From contig CAJTTA010000003.1 of the NCBI GenBank assembly GCA_910579305.1, forward strand, positions 1-64,000: DNA of 64,000 nucleotides, given 5' to 3'. The notes below the pieces were generated by a model. The model ran no database searches, was not told the origin of the DNA, and saw nothing but the letters and a program-made list of their open reading frames with translations. The translations under genes and the position numbers were made by a program. Shown here piece by piece: positions 47,143-56,508 of the stretch; within the stretch, counting starts at the first letter, position 1; every line of letters starts with the position of its first letter. The stretch is from an uncultured Muribaculaceae bacterium. Its GTDB lineage: Bacteria; Bacteroidota; Bacteroidia; Bacteroidales; Muribaculaceae.

Positions 47143-48001
47143 ATCCTGATCCTGTATTAAGATGATAGCTGAGCAAACCCTTCATGGGAGAAGATTCAAC
47201 GGCAAGAAGATTCAGCCCATGTGTATCACACAGAATCTGCAGATTTGCCGCAAAAATCTTGGCAATAGAACCTATAAAACCTACATTCCGCATACCGCCA
47301 CTTGACAAGCCTGACACACAATTATTAAAGAATTGATTTAAGCATACATCAACAATATCCTGTATATCACGACTCTTGATGTGTCTTGCGATCAATAACA
47401 TCATTGATGCAAGAAAATGATTGGGCGAAGATTGATTGTATACCTTATCAATCAGTTCAGCATACGACATGCCTACAGACACATTAAAGTCTTCAATCAA
47501 ATCTGAATCTGAGATCCGGCCGCGCAGCATCCTCTTGAGAAATTCCTTTCCCATATGAGCTCCACCTCCCTCATCGCCCAGAATGTATCCAAGCGGACGC
47601 ACATGCGATTCTATCCGGCCCTGGAGATAACGGCCACAATTAGACCCTGTGCCAAGTATACATGCAATTCCATCTCCTTTGCCAAACAATGCCCTGGCCG
47701 CCGCCAATAGATCTGATTCTATTTTAATCTCTGCAGCCTTACATGAGAAGTGCATTAACTCTCTACGAATACGCTCCTTATGCACTTCTGAAGCACATCC
47801 TGCCCCGTAAAAATATATTCTACGTGCAGCAAGCAATAACTCTTCTGCCTTTTGCAGCTCCACACGTATGGTCTCTGAAGGAGTGACCACGGCATTAATT
47901 CCACCAGTGGTGATCTCCTTGCACGCAGAAGCATCATGATCAGAGAGACACCACTTGGTAGAAGTGCCTCCTGCATCTACTATCAGAATGCTATCGCTCA
48001 T
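47132..48001 (-). CDS. BadF/N-acetylglucosamine-kinase-like protein
   Basis: A 289-residue ASKHA-fold ATPase. The phosphate-1 loop is VDAGGTSTKW (residues 8-17), and the adenosine region is ILGTGSNCGRY with GDEGGGAHMG nearby. These match the N-acetylglucosamine/muramic-acid kinase side of the BadF/BadG family. Together with the adjacent SGNH hydrolase it may recover amino sugars; this is inference. Confidence 0.82.
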   Translation of the reverse strand: MSDSILIVDAGGTSTKWCLSDHDASACKEITTGGINAVVTPSETIRVELQKAEELLLAARRIYFYGAGCASEVHKERIRRELMHFSCKAAEIKIESDLLAAARALFGKGDGIACILGTGSNCGRYLQGRIESHVRPLGYILGDEGGGAHMGKEFLKRMLRGRISDSDLIEDFNVSVGMSYAELIDKVYNQSSPNHFLASMMLLIARHIKSRDIQDIVDVCLNQFFNNCVSGLSSGGMRNVGFIGSIAKIFAANLQILCDTHGLNLLAVESSPMKGLLSYHLNTGSGYEK

Positions 48002-48010
48002 AGAAAACCG

Positions 48011-49540
48011 TTATTTGTTGAGTGCCTTTAGAGAGAATATCGGGTTGACCGAATATTGCAATATATATGCATCCTCAAAACCGAGCTGCCCGGCAATTTC
48101 CATATATTTGGTCGCCGAAGTTCTATCTCCATCATTAAGAAAATACTGTGCAGCCAGCACTGCAGCCGAAGCATCACGGTCGGCCTTTGATAAAATAGGT
48201 GCGATTGTGGCAGCTGCATCAAGCTTCTTTCCTGAAAGCGACTGGGCGATTGCCCTGCAAGTAAGATCTGTATCCGAATTAACCGCTATATTGGCCGCAC
48301 GTACATAGTCAAGTGTGCTCGGAGCCGCTCCTGACAAACCATTGCCATTAAGATAGCCGCGCAACAACATCAGGCTCACATCCTCCGGATGGCCCAATAT
48401 TGCTTCATTCAAAATAGACAGCGCCTCGGCATAATTCTTGTCTGCCATAAGTAAAGAAGCGGCTTCGGCAGCAGCATATGCAGATTGCGGATTGGCTCTG
48501 AGTGCATTTTTGGCATATATGATCGCTGAAGCAATATTACCTTTTGCCTCTTCTATATAAGCCTTGGTAAGATTATTCATCTCGTTATTACTGGCCTTGA
48601 GAGCCTGGTTGGCATAATCATCGGCTTCACGCAAATGTCCGAGCCCCAGACAGATTTTAGCCATAGCTGGAGCAAGAGTCACTGTTGCTGTTTCCTTATT
48701 ATCCGTAAGATGGCGATAAGCCTCATAAGCATCACTATAATGGCCATTAGTAAGCGCTATATTACCTTTCAAGAAATACAACGGAACAGTATTTCCCGTG
48801 TGAGACAAGGCATAGTCGATAGCTTCTGCTGCCGCCGGATAATTTACTAATGCAAGATCAATCATCGCAGCCATAGGGCGCTCACTTGAATTGTTGAGGC
48901 AAAATGCACTTATATAATCAGCTGCGCTCTGCCGCTCAAGCTTCATCTCACGATGCAGATCTCCCAGCCTGCAATAAGTAAGATAATTGGCCGGATCCAA
49001 CTTTTCTGCCTGAGACATGTACTCCTCAGCCTTGGCGAAGTCACCCTGCAAGACTGCAATCTTGGCCAAACCGAACATAGCTTCCTGACTACGGGATTGC
49101 ACTCGTGTCATAGCCTTAAACATGGACTCTGCCTGCACGAGATCATTAAGATACAGGCAGATGTTTCCTTTCATATAAAGAAGCGGATAGCTATTGGGGG
49201 TCAGCTTCAAGGCTCTATCCACAGCATCGAGAGCCGGCTTATATTCTTTGAGCTGAATATAAATATCTGCACATAACGAATATTCTGCCGCCAATTGATC
49301 TTTTTCCTTGGCCGGAGTAGCCGCTATGGATCGCTTTATGTCATTAAGCGCCATGTCATAGCGAGACAGCCGGTAGTATTGAGACGCCCTCTCGTAGAGC
49401 GTGAAATAGTCATTGGGATTTTCTTTCAACAACTGCTCATACCCATCGAGCATTGCTTGTGTTATGGGATTTATTTGCTGCGCAGAAGCGGTTAACGACA
49501 TTGCCACGCCAAGAAGGAGTATATATTTTGATATTTTCAT
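48011..49540 (-). CDS. tetratricopeptide-repeat protein
   Basis: A 509-residue exported protein made almost wholly of TPR repeats (for example LYERASQYYRLSRYDMALNDI, AEEYMSQAEKLDPANYLTY). The start at 49540 gives a signal peptide (SASAQ-type end, TASAQ). An in-frame ATG further upstream is too far out. It probably acts as a periplasmic scaffold. It is 9 bp before the kinase-like gene. Confidence 0.82.
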   Translation of the reverse strand: MKISKYILLLGVAMSLTASAQQINPITQAMLDGYEQLLKENPNDYFTLYERASQYYRLSRYDMALNDIKRSIAATPAKEKDQLAAEYSLCADIYIQLKEYKPALDAVDRALKLTPNSYPLLYMKGNICLYLNDLVQAESMFKAMTRVQSRSQEAMFGLAKIAVLQGDFAKAEEYMSQAEKLDPANYLTYCRLGDLHREMKLERQSAADYISAFCLNNSSERPMAAMIDLALVNYPAAAEAIDYALSHTGNTVPLYFLKGNIALTNGHYSDAYEAYRHLTDNKETATVTLAPAMAKICLGLGHLREADDYANQALKASNNEMNNLTKAYIEEAKGNIASAIIYAKNALRANPQSAYAAAEAASLLMADKNYAEALSILNEAILGHPEDVSLMLLRGYLNGNGLSGAAPSTLDYVRAANIAVNSDTDLTCRAIAQSLSGKKLDAAATIAPILSKADRDASAAVLAAQYFLNDGDRTSATKYMEIAGQLGFEDAYILQYSVNPIFSLKALNK

Positions 49541-49586
49541 AATTCTTGTATAATTTGCTTCTTGAGATAAGACCGGTATTAAGTGA

Positions 49587-50408
49587 TTAACGCATCTCGT
49601 TAACTGCCGCACGTAATACACACAGATTCTCAAGCAATCGCATTATTTGATCAAGTGGCAGCATATTGGCTCCATCACTCTTTGCATACTTCGGCTCAGG
49701 ATGAGTTTCGATAAATAGCCCATCTGCACCCACTGCGACTGCGGCCTTGCCTATCGTCGAAATCATCGAGGGCATGCCGCCCGTCACTCCACTGCCTTGA
49801 TTGGGTTGCTGAAGAGAATGGGTAATATCCATTATTACCGGACACTTACATGCCTCCTGCATAACAGGTATTCCTCTGAAATCCACTATCAGATCAGTGT
49901 AGCCAAATGAAGTACCTCTGTCAGTAACAGATACCGCAGTTCCACCTGCAGCTCTCACCTTCTCCACCGCATGCGACATGGATTGCGGTGAAAGAAACTG
50001 TCCTTTCTTGATATTGATATACTTCCCTGTGCGGGCCGCAGCCACCAACAATTCTGTCTGTCTGCACAGAAAGGCCGGGATCTGAAGCATGTCAACATAC
50101 TCGGCTGCCATAGCCGCCTCATGACTCTCATGAATGTCCGTCACCACAGGGATGCCGAGTTCTCTGCGCACAGTTGCCAATATATTCAATGCTTTCTCAT
50201 CTCCTATACCTGTAAATGAGTCAAGCCTGGAGCGATTGGCCTTACGATAACTGCCCTTAAAAACCAATGGAATATCCAACGATTCACATATCTCCTTAAG
50301 ATATGAAGCTATATGAAAAGCCATCTCTTCGCTTTCAATTACGCAAGGGCCGGCAAGGAGAAAGAAATTATTACTCTTGGAGGATGAGAGATATTGAGTC
50401 AGATCCAT
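49587..50408 (-). CDS. kdsA: 3-deoxy-8-phosphooctulonate synthase
   Basis: Condenses phosphoenolpyruvate with arabinose-5-phosphate to KDO-8-phosphate for lipopolysaccharide. The 273-residue protein has AGPCVIES near residue 20, FKGSYRKANRS, DIHESHEA and LQIPAFLCRQTELL. It shows that the cell makes KDO. It lies 31 bp after rsmE. Confidence 0.95.
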   Translation of the reverse strand: MDLTQYLSSSKSNNFFLLAGPCVIESEEMAFHIASYLKEICESLDIPLVFKGSYRKANRSRLDSFTGIGDEKALNILATVRRELGIPVVTDIHESHEAAMAAEYVDMLQIPAFLCRQTELLVAAARTGKYINIKKGQFLSPQSMSHAVEKVRAAGGTAVSVTDRGTSFGYTDLIVDFRGIPVMQEACKCPVIMDITHSLQQPNQGSGVTGGMPSMISTIGKAAVAVGADGLFIETHPEPKYAKSDGANMLPLDQIMRLLENLCVLRAAVNEMR

Positions 50409-50439
50409 ATTTATAGTATCTACAGGCTGTTTTAATGAT

Positions 50440-51150
50440 TTATATAAAACGCTGATTGACGGAATGCACTGCCGCTACGGCAAAGACTGCTGCTGTTTCT
50501 GTACGCAATCTACTATGCCCAAGCGACACAGGCATCCATCCATATTGCAACGCCATTTCGACTTCTTCAGGAGAAAAATCTCCCTCCGGTCCTATTAATA
50601 TTGTTACATCGCTGCCGGGAATATATTCCTTGCTGAATTCTCTGCGTGGAATATCATCAGCACAATAACATATGAATTTCTGCCCCGGCAAATCCTGCAC
50701 AAGCAGTTCCTCCAGAGGCTTCATTTCAGAGAGAGCGGGAAGCATGGTCTTGAGACTCTGCTTCATTGCAGAGATCAGAATCTTACCAATGCGCTCCGTC
50801 TTAAGCTCTTTTCTCTCGCTATGGACGCATTTCACCGGCCAGATGTCATCTATACCCATTTCGGTGCATTTCTCTGCCATCCACTCCATACGGTCAAGAT
50901 TCTTGGTTGGCGCTATGGCGAGAGAAATTCTGCACCCCCAATGCTTAGGCACATACTCACTCTCTATCACCTGAAGAGCCACATGCTTGGGATGAGGATC
51001 AATTATGCGACAAAGAAAACGATGCCCTTTACCATCCACACACACAAGTTCATCATCCTCTCGCATGCGCAATACACGTACACAATGCCCGCTCTCCGCA
51101 GCAGGCAATATGGGATAGGAATCTACTTCCGGCAAATAGAACTGTATCAT
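50440..51150 (-). CDS. rsmE: 16S rRNA (uracil-1498-N3)-methyltransferase
   Basis: SPOUT-class methyltransferase that modifies U1498 of 16S rRNA. The 236-residue protein has the trefoil-knot signature LIGPEGDFSPEEVEMAL near residue 190 and SLGHSRLRTETA at the C-terminus, with an N-terminal PUA-like domain. It is 16 bp after the permease-like gene. Confidence 0.93.
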   Translation of the reverse strand: MIQFYLPEVDSYPILPAAESGHCVRVLRMREDDELVCVDGKGHRFLCRIIDPHPKHVALQVIESEYVPKHWGCRISLAIAPTKNLDRMEWMAEKCTEMGIDDIWPVKCVHSERKELKTERIGKILISAMKQSLKTMLPALSEMKPLEELLVQDLPGQKFICYCADDIPRREFSKEYIPGSDVTILIGPEGDFSPEEVEMALQYGWMPVSLGHSRLRTETAAVFAVAAVHSVNQRFI

Positions 51151-51166
51151 CTTTTGTCTTGTTGCT

Positions 51167-52573
51167 TCACATGTCAGTCATACCCTCCGGATCACCGGCC
51201 GCAGGAGCTACTTCATTTCGCGTAATACGCTCCGGCACATGCTTGTACTTAAACAGCAGAGCAAACAACACAAGTACTACTGCCGCATAAAGGGCGAATA
51301 TAAGCCAAGCACCCTCCCAGCCCCATGTGCCGGGTATGCCAAGCTGATAGGCACTGCCGTCCACCTCCCGCCATGAGCAGAAATAATTGACCACAGCACC
51401 TGCGGCAAGTGTTCCGAATGTAGCGCCTATACCATTGGTCATCAGCATAAAAAGCCCTTGTGCAGATGCCTTTATATTGGGAGAAGTCTCCTGCTCTACA
51501 AAGAGCGCACCTGAAACATTGAAGAAATCGAAAGCTACGCCATATACTATCATCGAGAGAATGAACAGCCATACTCCGCTGCCGGGATTGCCTATTCCAA
51601 AGAATCCGAAACGCAATACCCATGCTGCCATAGCAATCATCATAACCTTCTTTATGCCAAACCGCTTAAGGAAAAATGGGATAAGCAGAATACATAGGGC
51701 CTCGCTGATTTGTGATAATGATGTAAGCAACGTGGCATTGTTGGCTCCAAATGAATCCATATACTCCGGCATAGCCTTGAAGCTTGAGATGAACGGAGTG
51801 GCAAAACCATTAGTGATCTGCAATGACACGCCAAGGAACATTGAGAAGATAAAGAACAGAGCCATCTTCTTCTGGCGGAAGAGCTTGAAGGCGTCAAGCC
51901 CCAGCGCTGCAATGAGCCCCTTGCCCTGCACTCCCTTGCCGGCACAAGCACATTGAGGCAGGCATAGACAATAAAGAAATAAGACAAGACTTATAATAGA
52001 GCTGACCAGTAGCTGATTGACCGTGAACTGAAAACGTGGGTCAGCACTGGCTCCGCCTGGATTTACAAGAGAAAGTCCGACTGACCCGTCATTCATGTAA
52101 AAGCAATTTACAAACCACATCGCAGCAATGAATCCCACTGTGCCGAAAACACGGATAGGAGGGAAATCCTTCACTGTATCAAGTCCCCTTGACTTCAATA
52201 GCGAGAATGCAACTGTGTTGGCAAGCGCTATCGTGGGCATGAAGAATGCCACACTCAATGTATAAAGAGTGAAAAATGGCCAGAAATCAAGAGTAGTATG
52301 CCCCACCCCGTAGTACCAGGCTCCGAGCATGAATATCGCTGCCATGAAATGACAATATCCAAGCAGCTTCTGAGGCTGCACGTATTTGTCAGCTATCACC
52401 CCCATAATGGCAGGCATGAAGATGGATACTATGCCTTGCACAGAGTAAAAAAGAGCAATATCGTTGCCAAGACCTGCTCGACCAAGATAATTGCCGAGGC
52501 ACACCAGGTAACTTCCCCATACGGCAAACTCGAGAAAGTTCATTATGGCCAATCTTGTCTTGATTCCTTTCAT
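51167..52573 (-). CDS. nucleoside-permease-like MFS transporter
   Basis: A 468-residue MFS protein with 12 predicted segments, similar in pattern to the NupG/XapB nucleoside:H+ symporters: RLAIMNFLEFAVWGSYL at the start and TLYTLSVAFFMPTIALAN in the middle. The substrate is probably a nucleoside. The promoter is at 52605-52636, and this gene begins a run of minus-strand genes reaching 43215. Confidence 0.85.
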   Translation of the reverse strand: MKGIKTRLAIMNFLEFAVWGSYLVCLGNYLGRAGLGNDIALFYSVQGIVSIFMPAIMGVIADKYVQPQKLLGYCHFMAAIFMLGAWYYGVGHTTLDFWPFFTLYTLSVAFFMPTIALANTVAFSLLKSRGLDTVKDFPPIRVFGTVGFIAAMWFVNCFYMNDGSVGLSLVNPGGASADPRFQFTVNQLLVSSIISLVLFLYCLCLPQCACAGKGVQGKGLIAALGLDAFKLFRQKKMALFFIFSMFLGVSLQITNGFATPFISSFKAMPEYMDSFGANNATLLTSLSQISEALCILLIPFFLKRFGIKKVMMIAMAAWVLRFGFFGIGNPGSGVWLFILSMIVYGVAFDFFNVSGALFVEQETSPNIKASAQGLFMLMTNGIGATFGTLAAGAVVNYFCSWREVDGSAYQLGIPGTWGWEGAWLIFALYAAVVLVLFALLFKYKHVPERITRNEVAPAAGDPEGMTDM

Positions 52574-52604
52574 TGTAGTAGATGCGGTTAAAATGAAACG
52601 ATTA

Positions 52605-52636
52605 CAAAATTAATAATTTTTCTGCAAAAAGCCAAA
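52605..52636 (-). promoter_or_regulatory. promoter of the long minus-strand run
   Basis: Minus-strand TTTG (52633-52636), 20-bp spacer and TAATTTTG (52605-52612), full consensus, 31 bp before the permease start codon. Confidence 0.7.
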
Positions 52637-52693
52637 GGCCCGATATCGTTTAGAAGTAACTGCGATTTCTGCCTCCCTCTTTGCATTTTTCAG

Positions 52694-52966
52694 TTATAAT
52701 ATTACAGACCATGCTATAGCCTCTCCTATCAATGCCACGCCACCAAGCAACAATGAAATAAATGCGATCATCGACAATTTTGCCCCTGCCGGAGGAATTT
52801 TCGCACCAAGAGTGAGCGCCATCAGCTGAGAGAACGCTGCTATGAAGAAAAAGAATATATCTATAAAACTCCACCAGGTTACCCTTAGTTTAAAGGTAAC
52901 ACATATCAGCGCTATGATTATGATCAGAGCTATACCCACATATAGTTTGGAATTATATATTTTCAT
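52694..52966 (-). CDS. small membrane protein
   Basis: A 90-residue protein (ATG at 52966) with three predicted membrane segments and no charged domain. It lies 13 bp after the Spi-domain gene and has no recognised family. Confidence 0.55.
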   Translation of the reverse strand: MKIYNSKLYVGIALIIIIALICVTFKLRVTWWSFIDIFFFFIAAFSQLMALTLGAKIPPAGAKLSMIAFISLLLGGVALIGEAIAWSVIL

Positions 52967-52979
52967 AAGCAAAATACAA

Positions 52980-54095
52980 CTACCTGAATAATTTTATACT
53001 AAACGGCAATCCGGATTGGCCGAAAATCACTGCAAAATAAAAGCCTGTGGGCAGCTCGGAAAGATTGAGATGCGCTACATGTGTCTCTCTGAACTTCTCG
53101 GAATAAACCTGCGTACCGTCAAGCGAATACACCCGCACGCTCTCTACTCCCTCCGGAAGAGTCACTGTATAATGCCCTAATCCCTGCCAGCTCACTCTCG
53201 GTTCATTTATAACAAGGGCATTTTCTATTGAAGCCCTGTCAGCTGCATATTCCTTCTGCGTCTCGACTGTAAAGGAGTCAAAAAATGCAAATGGCTCTTC
53301 TTCCTCAACAGGCTCTTCAGACACATGCACATTATCCAAAACGGCCATTTCTCCTCCACTTATAATTTCCGTGGGAAGTAAGCGCCAAAGCTGATCATTG
53401 CCACCATCAAGAGAAAACCGAAAATAGTCCCCCTTATGCCCCCTTATGACAAGGGGAACAATTCCTTCGGCTGACAAAAGCCCTAATGGCACAGACTTAC
53501 GCCTGGCAAGCTCTTCGCTGACTAAGTCCGACCATTGTTCCGGAGAGTACAAGCCTGAGACAGACATAGCATCATCTTCAGCAGTCAGCTGCAACATGTT
53601 CTTGGCTTCTTCAATTGAATAAACAGCCTCATGCTCCTCATTATCCGTAGCAGTAAGCATGGCATGTATATACTCTGGTATATTCTGCCACGCCTGTATT
53701 GCTTCATGCGGTATCGATGAATCATACCTGATATTCTCTATATGAGAGGCATATAACTTCAACAATGCGGCAGTAGTCTCACCCACATGATCAGGGTCGA
53801 AGGTGTCTGACAGAGAATATCCTAATACCGGATATGCTTTGTTCTCAGCCGATATCACAACAAATCCCCCGGCTGGACAATTATATACATAGAAAGGTGA
53901 AAATAGGCGATCTGTCGTAAACCTCTTCCCGTTATACACGTACCTCGGTTCAGCCATTACCTGACCATACGCCGCATTGAAAAACTTTACGGCAATACGC
54001 TTAGCCTCACGTTGGCTCACAGTCTCAGCCCCGGCCACTAAGGCAAGATAGAGGAACAGAGTAATGGATATATATCGGAATAAGCCTGTTTTCAT
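52980..54095 (-). CDS. stand-alone Spi-inhibitor-domain secreted protein with T9SS-like tail
   Basis: A 371-residue exported protein. After the signal peptide (AEC-free, cleavage near VAGA) comes a Spi/propeptide domain as found before streptopain-type C10 peptidases (residues about 30-110: RFTTDRLFSPFYVYNC, GGFVVISAENKAYPVLGYS). No catalytic C10 cysteine-peptidase domain follows. The C-terminus (VESVRVYSLDGTQVYSEKF and ELPTGFYFAV) resembles a type IX secretion sorting domain. An in-frame TTG at 54119 sits inside the upstream hairpin, so ATG 54095 is preferred. Confidence 0.75.
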   Translation of the reverse strand: MKTGLFRYISITLFLYLALVAGAETVSQREAKRIAVKFFNAAYGQVMAEPRYVYNGKRFTTDRLFSPFYVYNCPAGGFVVISAENKAYPVLGYSLSDTFDPDHVGETTAALLKLYASHIENIRYDSSIPHEAIQAWQNIPEYIHAMLTATDNEEHEAVYSIEEAKNMLQLTAEDDAMSVSGLYSPEQWSDLVSEELARRKSVPLGLLSAEGIVPLVIRGHKGDYFRFSLDGGNDQLWRLLPTEIISGGEMAVLDNVHVSEEPVEEEEPFAFFDSFTVETQKEYAADRASIENALVINEPRVSWQGLGHYTVTLPEGVESVRVYSLDGTQVYSEKFRETHVAHLNLSELPTGFYFAVIFGQSGLPFSIKLFR

Positions 54096-54107
54096 AAATA
54101 AAATGAA

Positions 54108-54154
54108 TTTGCGGAGCAAGCGCTATATAGATATATAACGCTTTACCCCGCAAA
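54108..54154 (-). terminator. hairpin after the MFS gene
   Basis: An imperfect stem of about 22 bp (54108-54129 / 54132-54154) rich in GC near its base. It lies between the MFS gene and the Spi-domain gene on the minus strand. It covers the alternative TTG start of the latter. Confidence 0.55.
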
Positions 54155-54172
54155 AATTATATAATATCACGA

Positions 54173-55873
54173 TCATTCTTCTGCAGCAAGCATCTCCGAC
54201 TCCGCCACCTCGGCTGAAGGACGTATGTTGGGCTGCTCAAGGCCAAGATGCTTCTTGCGGTCAACTATCTTCAGAAAGAGACCTATGACAAGAGCCGCTG
54301 CGCCAAGACATGCAAGCATCACAAGTGCCCACGTGTAATTATAGCTTATTGATGCGACTTCCGGGGTCATCTGGCCGGATGCCACCTGAGCCTCAATATC
54401 AGTATTCGTAGAAGTGAGCACCTTGCCTATGAGCATCGGGAAAAGCCACAGACCTATATTTTGAATCCAGAAGATAAGCGCATAGGCCGAACCGATGATC
54501 TTTGCATCTACCAGCTTGGGCACTGAGGGCCACAATGAGGCAGGCACAAGAGAGAATGAGGCACCAAGCACGAGGATAGTAATGTAGGCTATCGACACGC
54601 CAAGCACGGCATTATCCTTGAACTGAGGCAGAATGAATGCAAACGTGAGATGACAGCCTATCAGGAGCAATGAGCCAAGCACAAGCATTGAGGCGGCTTT
54701 ACCCTTATGGTCTACAAATTTTCCTAAGATCGGAGTTATTCCCACAGCCAGCAAGGGGAAGACGGCGAAAATAGCCCCCGCGCTCTGCTGCATATAGCCC
54801 ATCCAGCAATAAACTACCAAAGAGACTATGGAGAGTATGAACAGGCCGCATTTCACTGCCGTGTTCTTTGCAAAGTTGCCCGCAAACGCGGCAGCTGCCA
54901 CTACAAGCATGATTACATACTGAATGTAGGTCACGGTCTCCGTAAGCCAGAAAGAGTCAGAGGGAAGAGGATCGAAGTGTATATTACACTGAAGCATGTT
55001 GACAGCATATTTCTGGAACGGGAAGATAGCCGAATAATACAACACGCAAAGCAGTGCAACGAGCCAAAAACCGAGACTTGACAATATCTTCCCGAGATCG
55101 GAGATTTTAAACGGATCATCTTTTTCTTCTGCCTCATGCGTCTGTGAATCAAGTTTTCGATCCATAACGAAATAGACAATAAACATGATCAGGGCGATCA
55201 TAAGCAGCACTACTCCGAATGCTACCGAGCGGCTCACACTTATATCTCCACCCATTTTCGCAAACATCGGGGAAAATATCATACATGTGGCAACACCAAG
55301 ACGGGCGAGTGCCATTTCCGAGCCCATGGCCAAAGCCATTTCTCGGCCTTTGAACCACTTCACAATACCGCGACTCACTGTAATACCTGCCATTTCCACT
55401 CCGCAGCCAAAGATCATAAAGCCTATGGCCGATAACTTTGCCGAGGCCGGCATACCCTTATAAAAAGGAGATATGCCAAGTTCATCAAAACCGGGAATAT
55501 AGTTGAGATTGTCAGTGAACCATGTATGCAAGCCACTGCTCAAGAATGAATCAGTAAGGGCATACCAGTTGATTGTCGCTCCCACCAGCATCACAGCTCC
55601 TGAGAGCACTGCGGTGAAACGAACACCCATCTTGTCAAGAATAATTCCTGCAAAGATTAGAAAAAAGATAAATACGTTCAGGAAAGTCTCTGAACCTTGC
55701 ATCGTGCCAAATGCGGTGGAATCCCATCCGCGAGTGGATTGCAGCAGGTCTTTGATAGGCGACAGTACATCCATGAAAATGTAAGAGCAGAACATCGCTC
55801 CTGCCAACAGGCCAAGCGCCAGCCAGCGCATCGAAGCCTTGTCACGGAGTGTCGCAGCAATAGGTTGTGCCAT
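54173..55873 (-). CDS. major facilitator superfamily transporter
   Basis: A 566-residue MFS protein, longer than usual because of a cytoplasmic loop and acidic C-terminus (AEVAESEMLAAEE). About 12 membrane segments, with GIILDKMGVRFTA after segment 2. The substrate is unknown. A TAACTTCG -7-like element (near 55970-55980) may drive it. Confidence 0.85.
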   Translation of the reverse strand: MAQPIAATLRDKASMRWLALGLLAGAMFCSYIFMDVLSPIKDLLQSTRGWDSTAFGTMQGSETFLNVFIFFLIFAGIILDKMGVRFTAVLSGAVMLVGATINWYALTDSFLSSGLHTWFTDNLNYIPGFDELGISPFYKGMPASAKLSAIGFMIFGCGVEMAGITVSRGIVKWFKGREMALAMGSEMALARLGVATCMIFSPMFAKMGGDISVSRSVAFGVVLLMIALIMFIVYFVMDRKLDSQTHEAEEKDDPFKISDLGKILSSLGFWLVALLCVLYYSAIFPFQKYAVNMLQCNIHFDPLPSDSFWLTETVTYIQYVIMLVVAAAAFAGNFAKNTAVKCGLFILSIVSLVVYCWMGYMQQSAGAIFAVFPLLAVGITPILGKFVDHKGKAASMLVLGSLLLIGCHLTFAFILPQFKDNAVLGVSIAYITILVLGASFSLVPASLWPSVPKLVDAKIIGSAYALIFWIQNIGLWLFPMLIGKVLTSTNTDIEAQVASGQMTPEVASISYNYTWALVMLACLGAAALVIGLFLKIVDRKKHLGLEQPNIRPSAEVAESEMLAAEE

Positions 55874-56204
55874 GTATTCTTATGGTATTTAATTAATTAG
55901 ATCAGTCTTAACCGAAAAATAAACAATACTTTCGGGTATAATAAACAGATTCGTTTACTCTCTTTATCAATGCGAAGTTACGAGATTTTTTTGTTTCAAC
56001 CAAATTTTAAACAAGAAAACAGATTTAATAATTAAGTTTCACAACCTGGTGATGTTATCGAACGCATTTTCCGGATACGACATATCGGTGTGCGAAATCT
56101 CAACTTATCCCTTGCGTGAATCTTTACATACTCTGTTGAAATCTTAATTGCCAGACCACATGGCAAAGTACGGAATTACTTCTCATACGTAATTTACCCT
56201 TAGC

Positions 56205-56470
56205 TTAATCATCGGTATCATATTTCCCATCAATCCATTCCTTGTCGATTCTATCGTCTCCATCTGAATCTCCACGTACCTTGTCAGCCAGTATATTATT
56301 ATCCGCAATCTTCCCACGCTTTATATTGCGATCTGTAAGTTTATCTGACTCATGCACTAATTTCCAGTCCTCCCCCAAAAAGATATATGCTTCATGCTTC
56401 TATTGCCTATGGCTAATGACACTATCTCATAGTGGTGCCTGAAGTAACAATGAAGAGTTCGATACACATT
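56205..56470 (-). pseudogene. frameshifted gene remnant
   Basis: On the minus strand a coding-like frame ends with a stop at 56205-56207 and reads back through LGEDWKLVHESDKLTDRN and DGDDRIDKEWIDGKYDTDD. It has no usable start in its own frame. About 56375 it would join a second frame (HYEIVSLAIGNRSMKHISF) if one T were added to a T5G5 run. With that change a 62-residue reading frame from the ATG at 56395 would be intact. The cause may be a real frameshift or a homopolymer sequencing error. Family unknown. Confidence 0.45.
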
Positions 56471-56491
56471 ACATGTATCGAACTCTTCATT
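56449..56491 (-). terminator. 18-bp perfect hairpin, terminator of the aspS run
   Basis: Perfect inverted repeat 56449-56466 / 56474-56491 with a 7-nt loop, 18 bp past the zinc-ribbon stop codon. It closes the unit aspS-nif3-zinc-ribbon. Confidence 0.75.
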
Positions 56492-56508
56492 ATTAACTAT
56501 ACTTGATA

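Larger units (their letters stand above)
55874..56508. other. intergenic region, MFS gene to zinc-ribbon gene
   Basis: These 635 bp hold three things: the promoter side of the MFS gene (about 55874-56000), a frameshifted gene remnant (56205-56470) and the zinc-ribbon terminator (56449-56491). The stretch 56000-56200 shows nothing I can assign. Confidence 0.6.

Noticed and set aside
54096..54119. TTG start upstream of the Spi-domain protein
   Set aside because: It is a non-ATG start placed inside the hairpin after the MFS gene. The ATG at 54095 gives a cleaner signal peptide.
56242..56442. 66-residue plus-strand frame
   Set aside because: It is the antisense shadow of the coding-like remnant on the minus strand, and its composition does not look like a protein.
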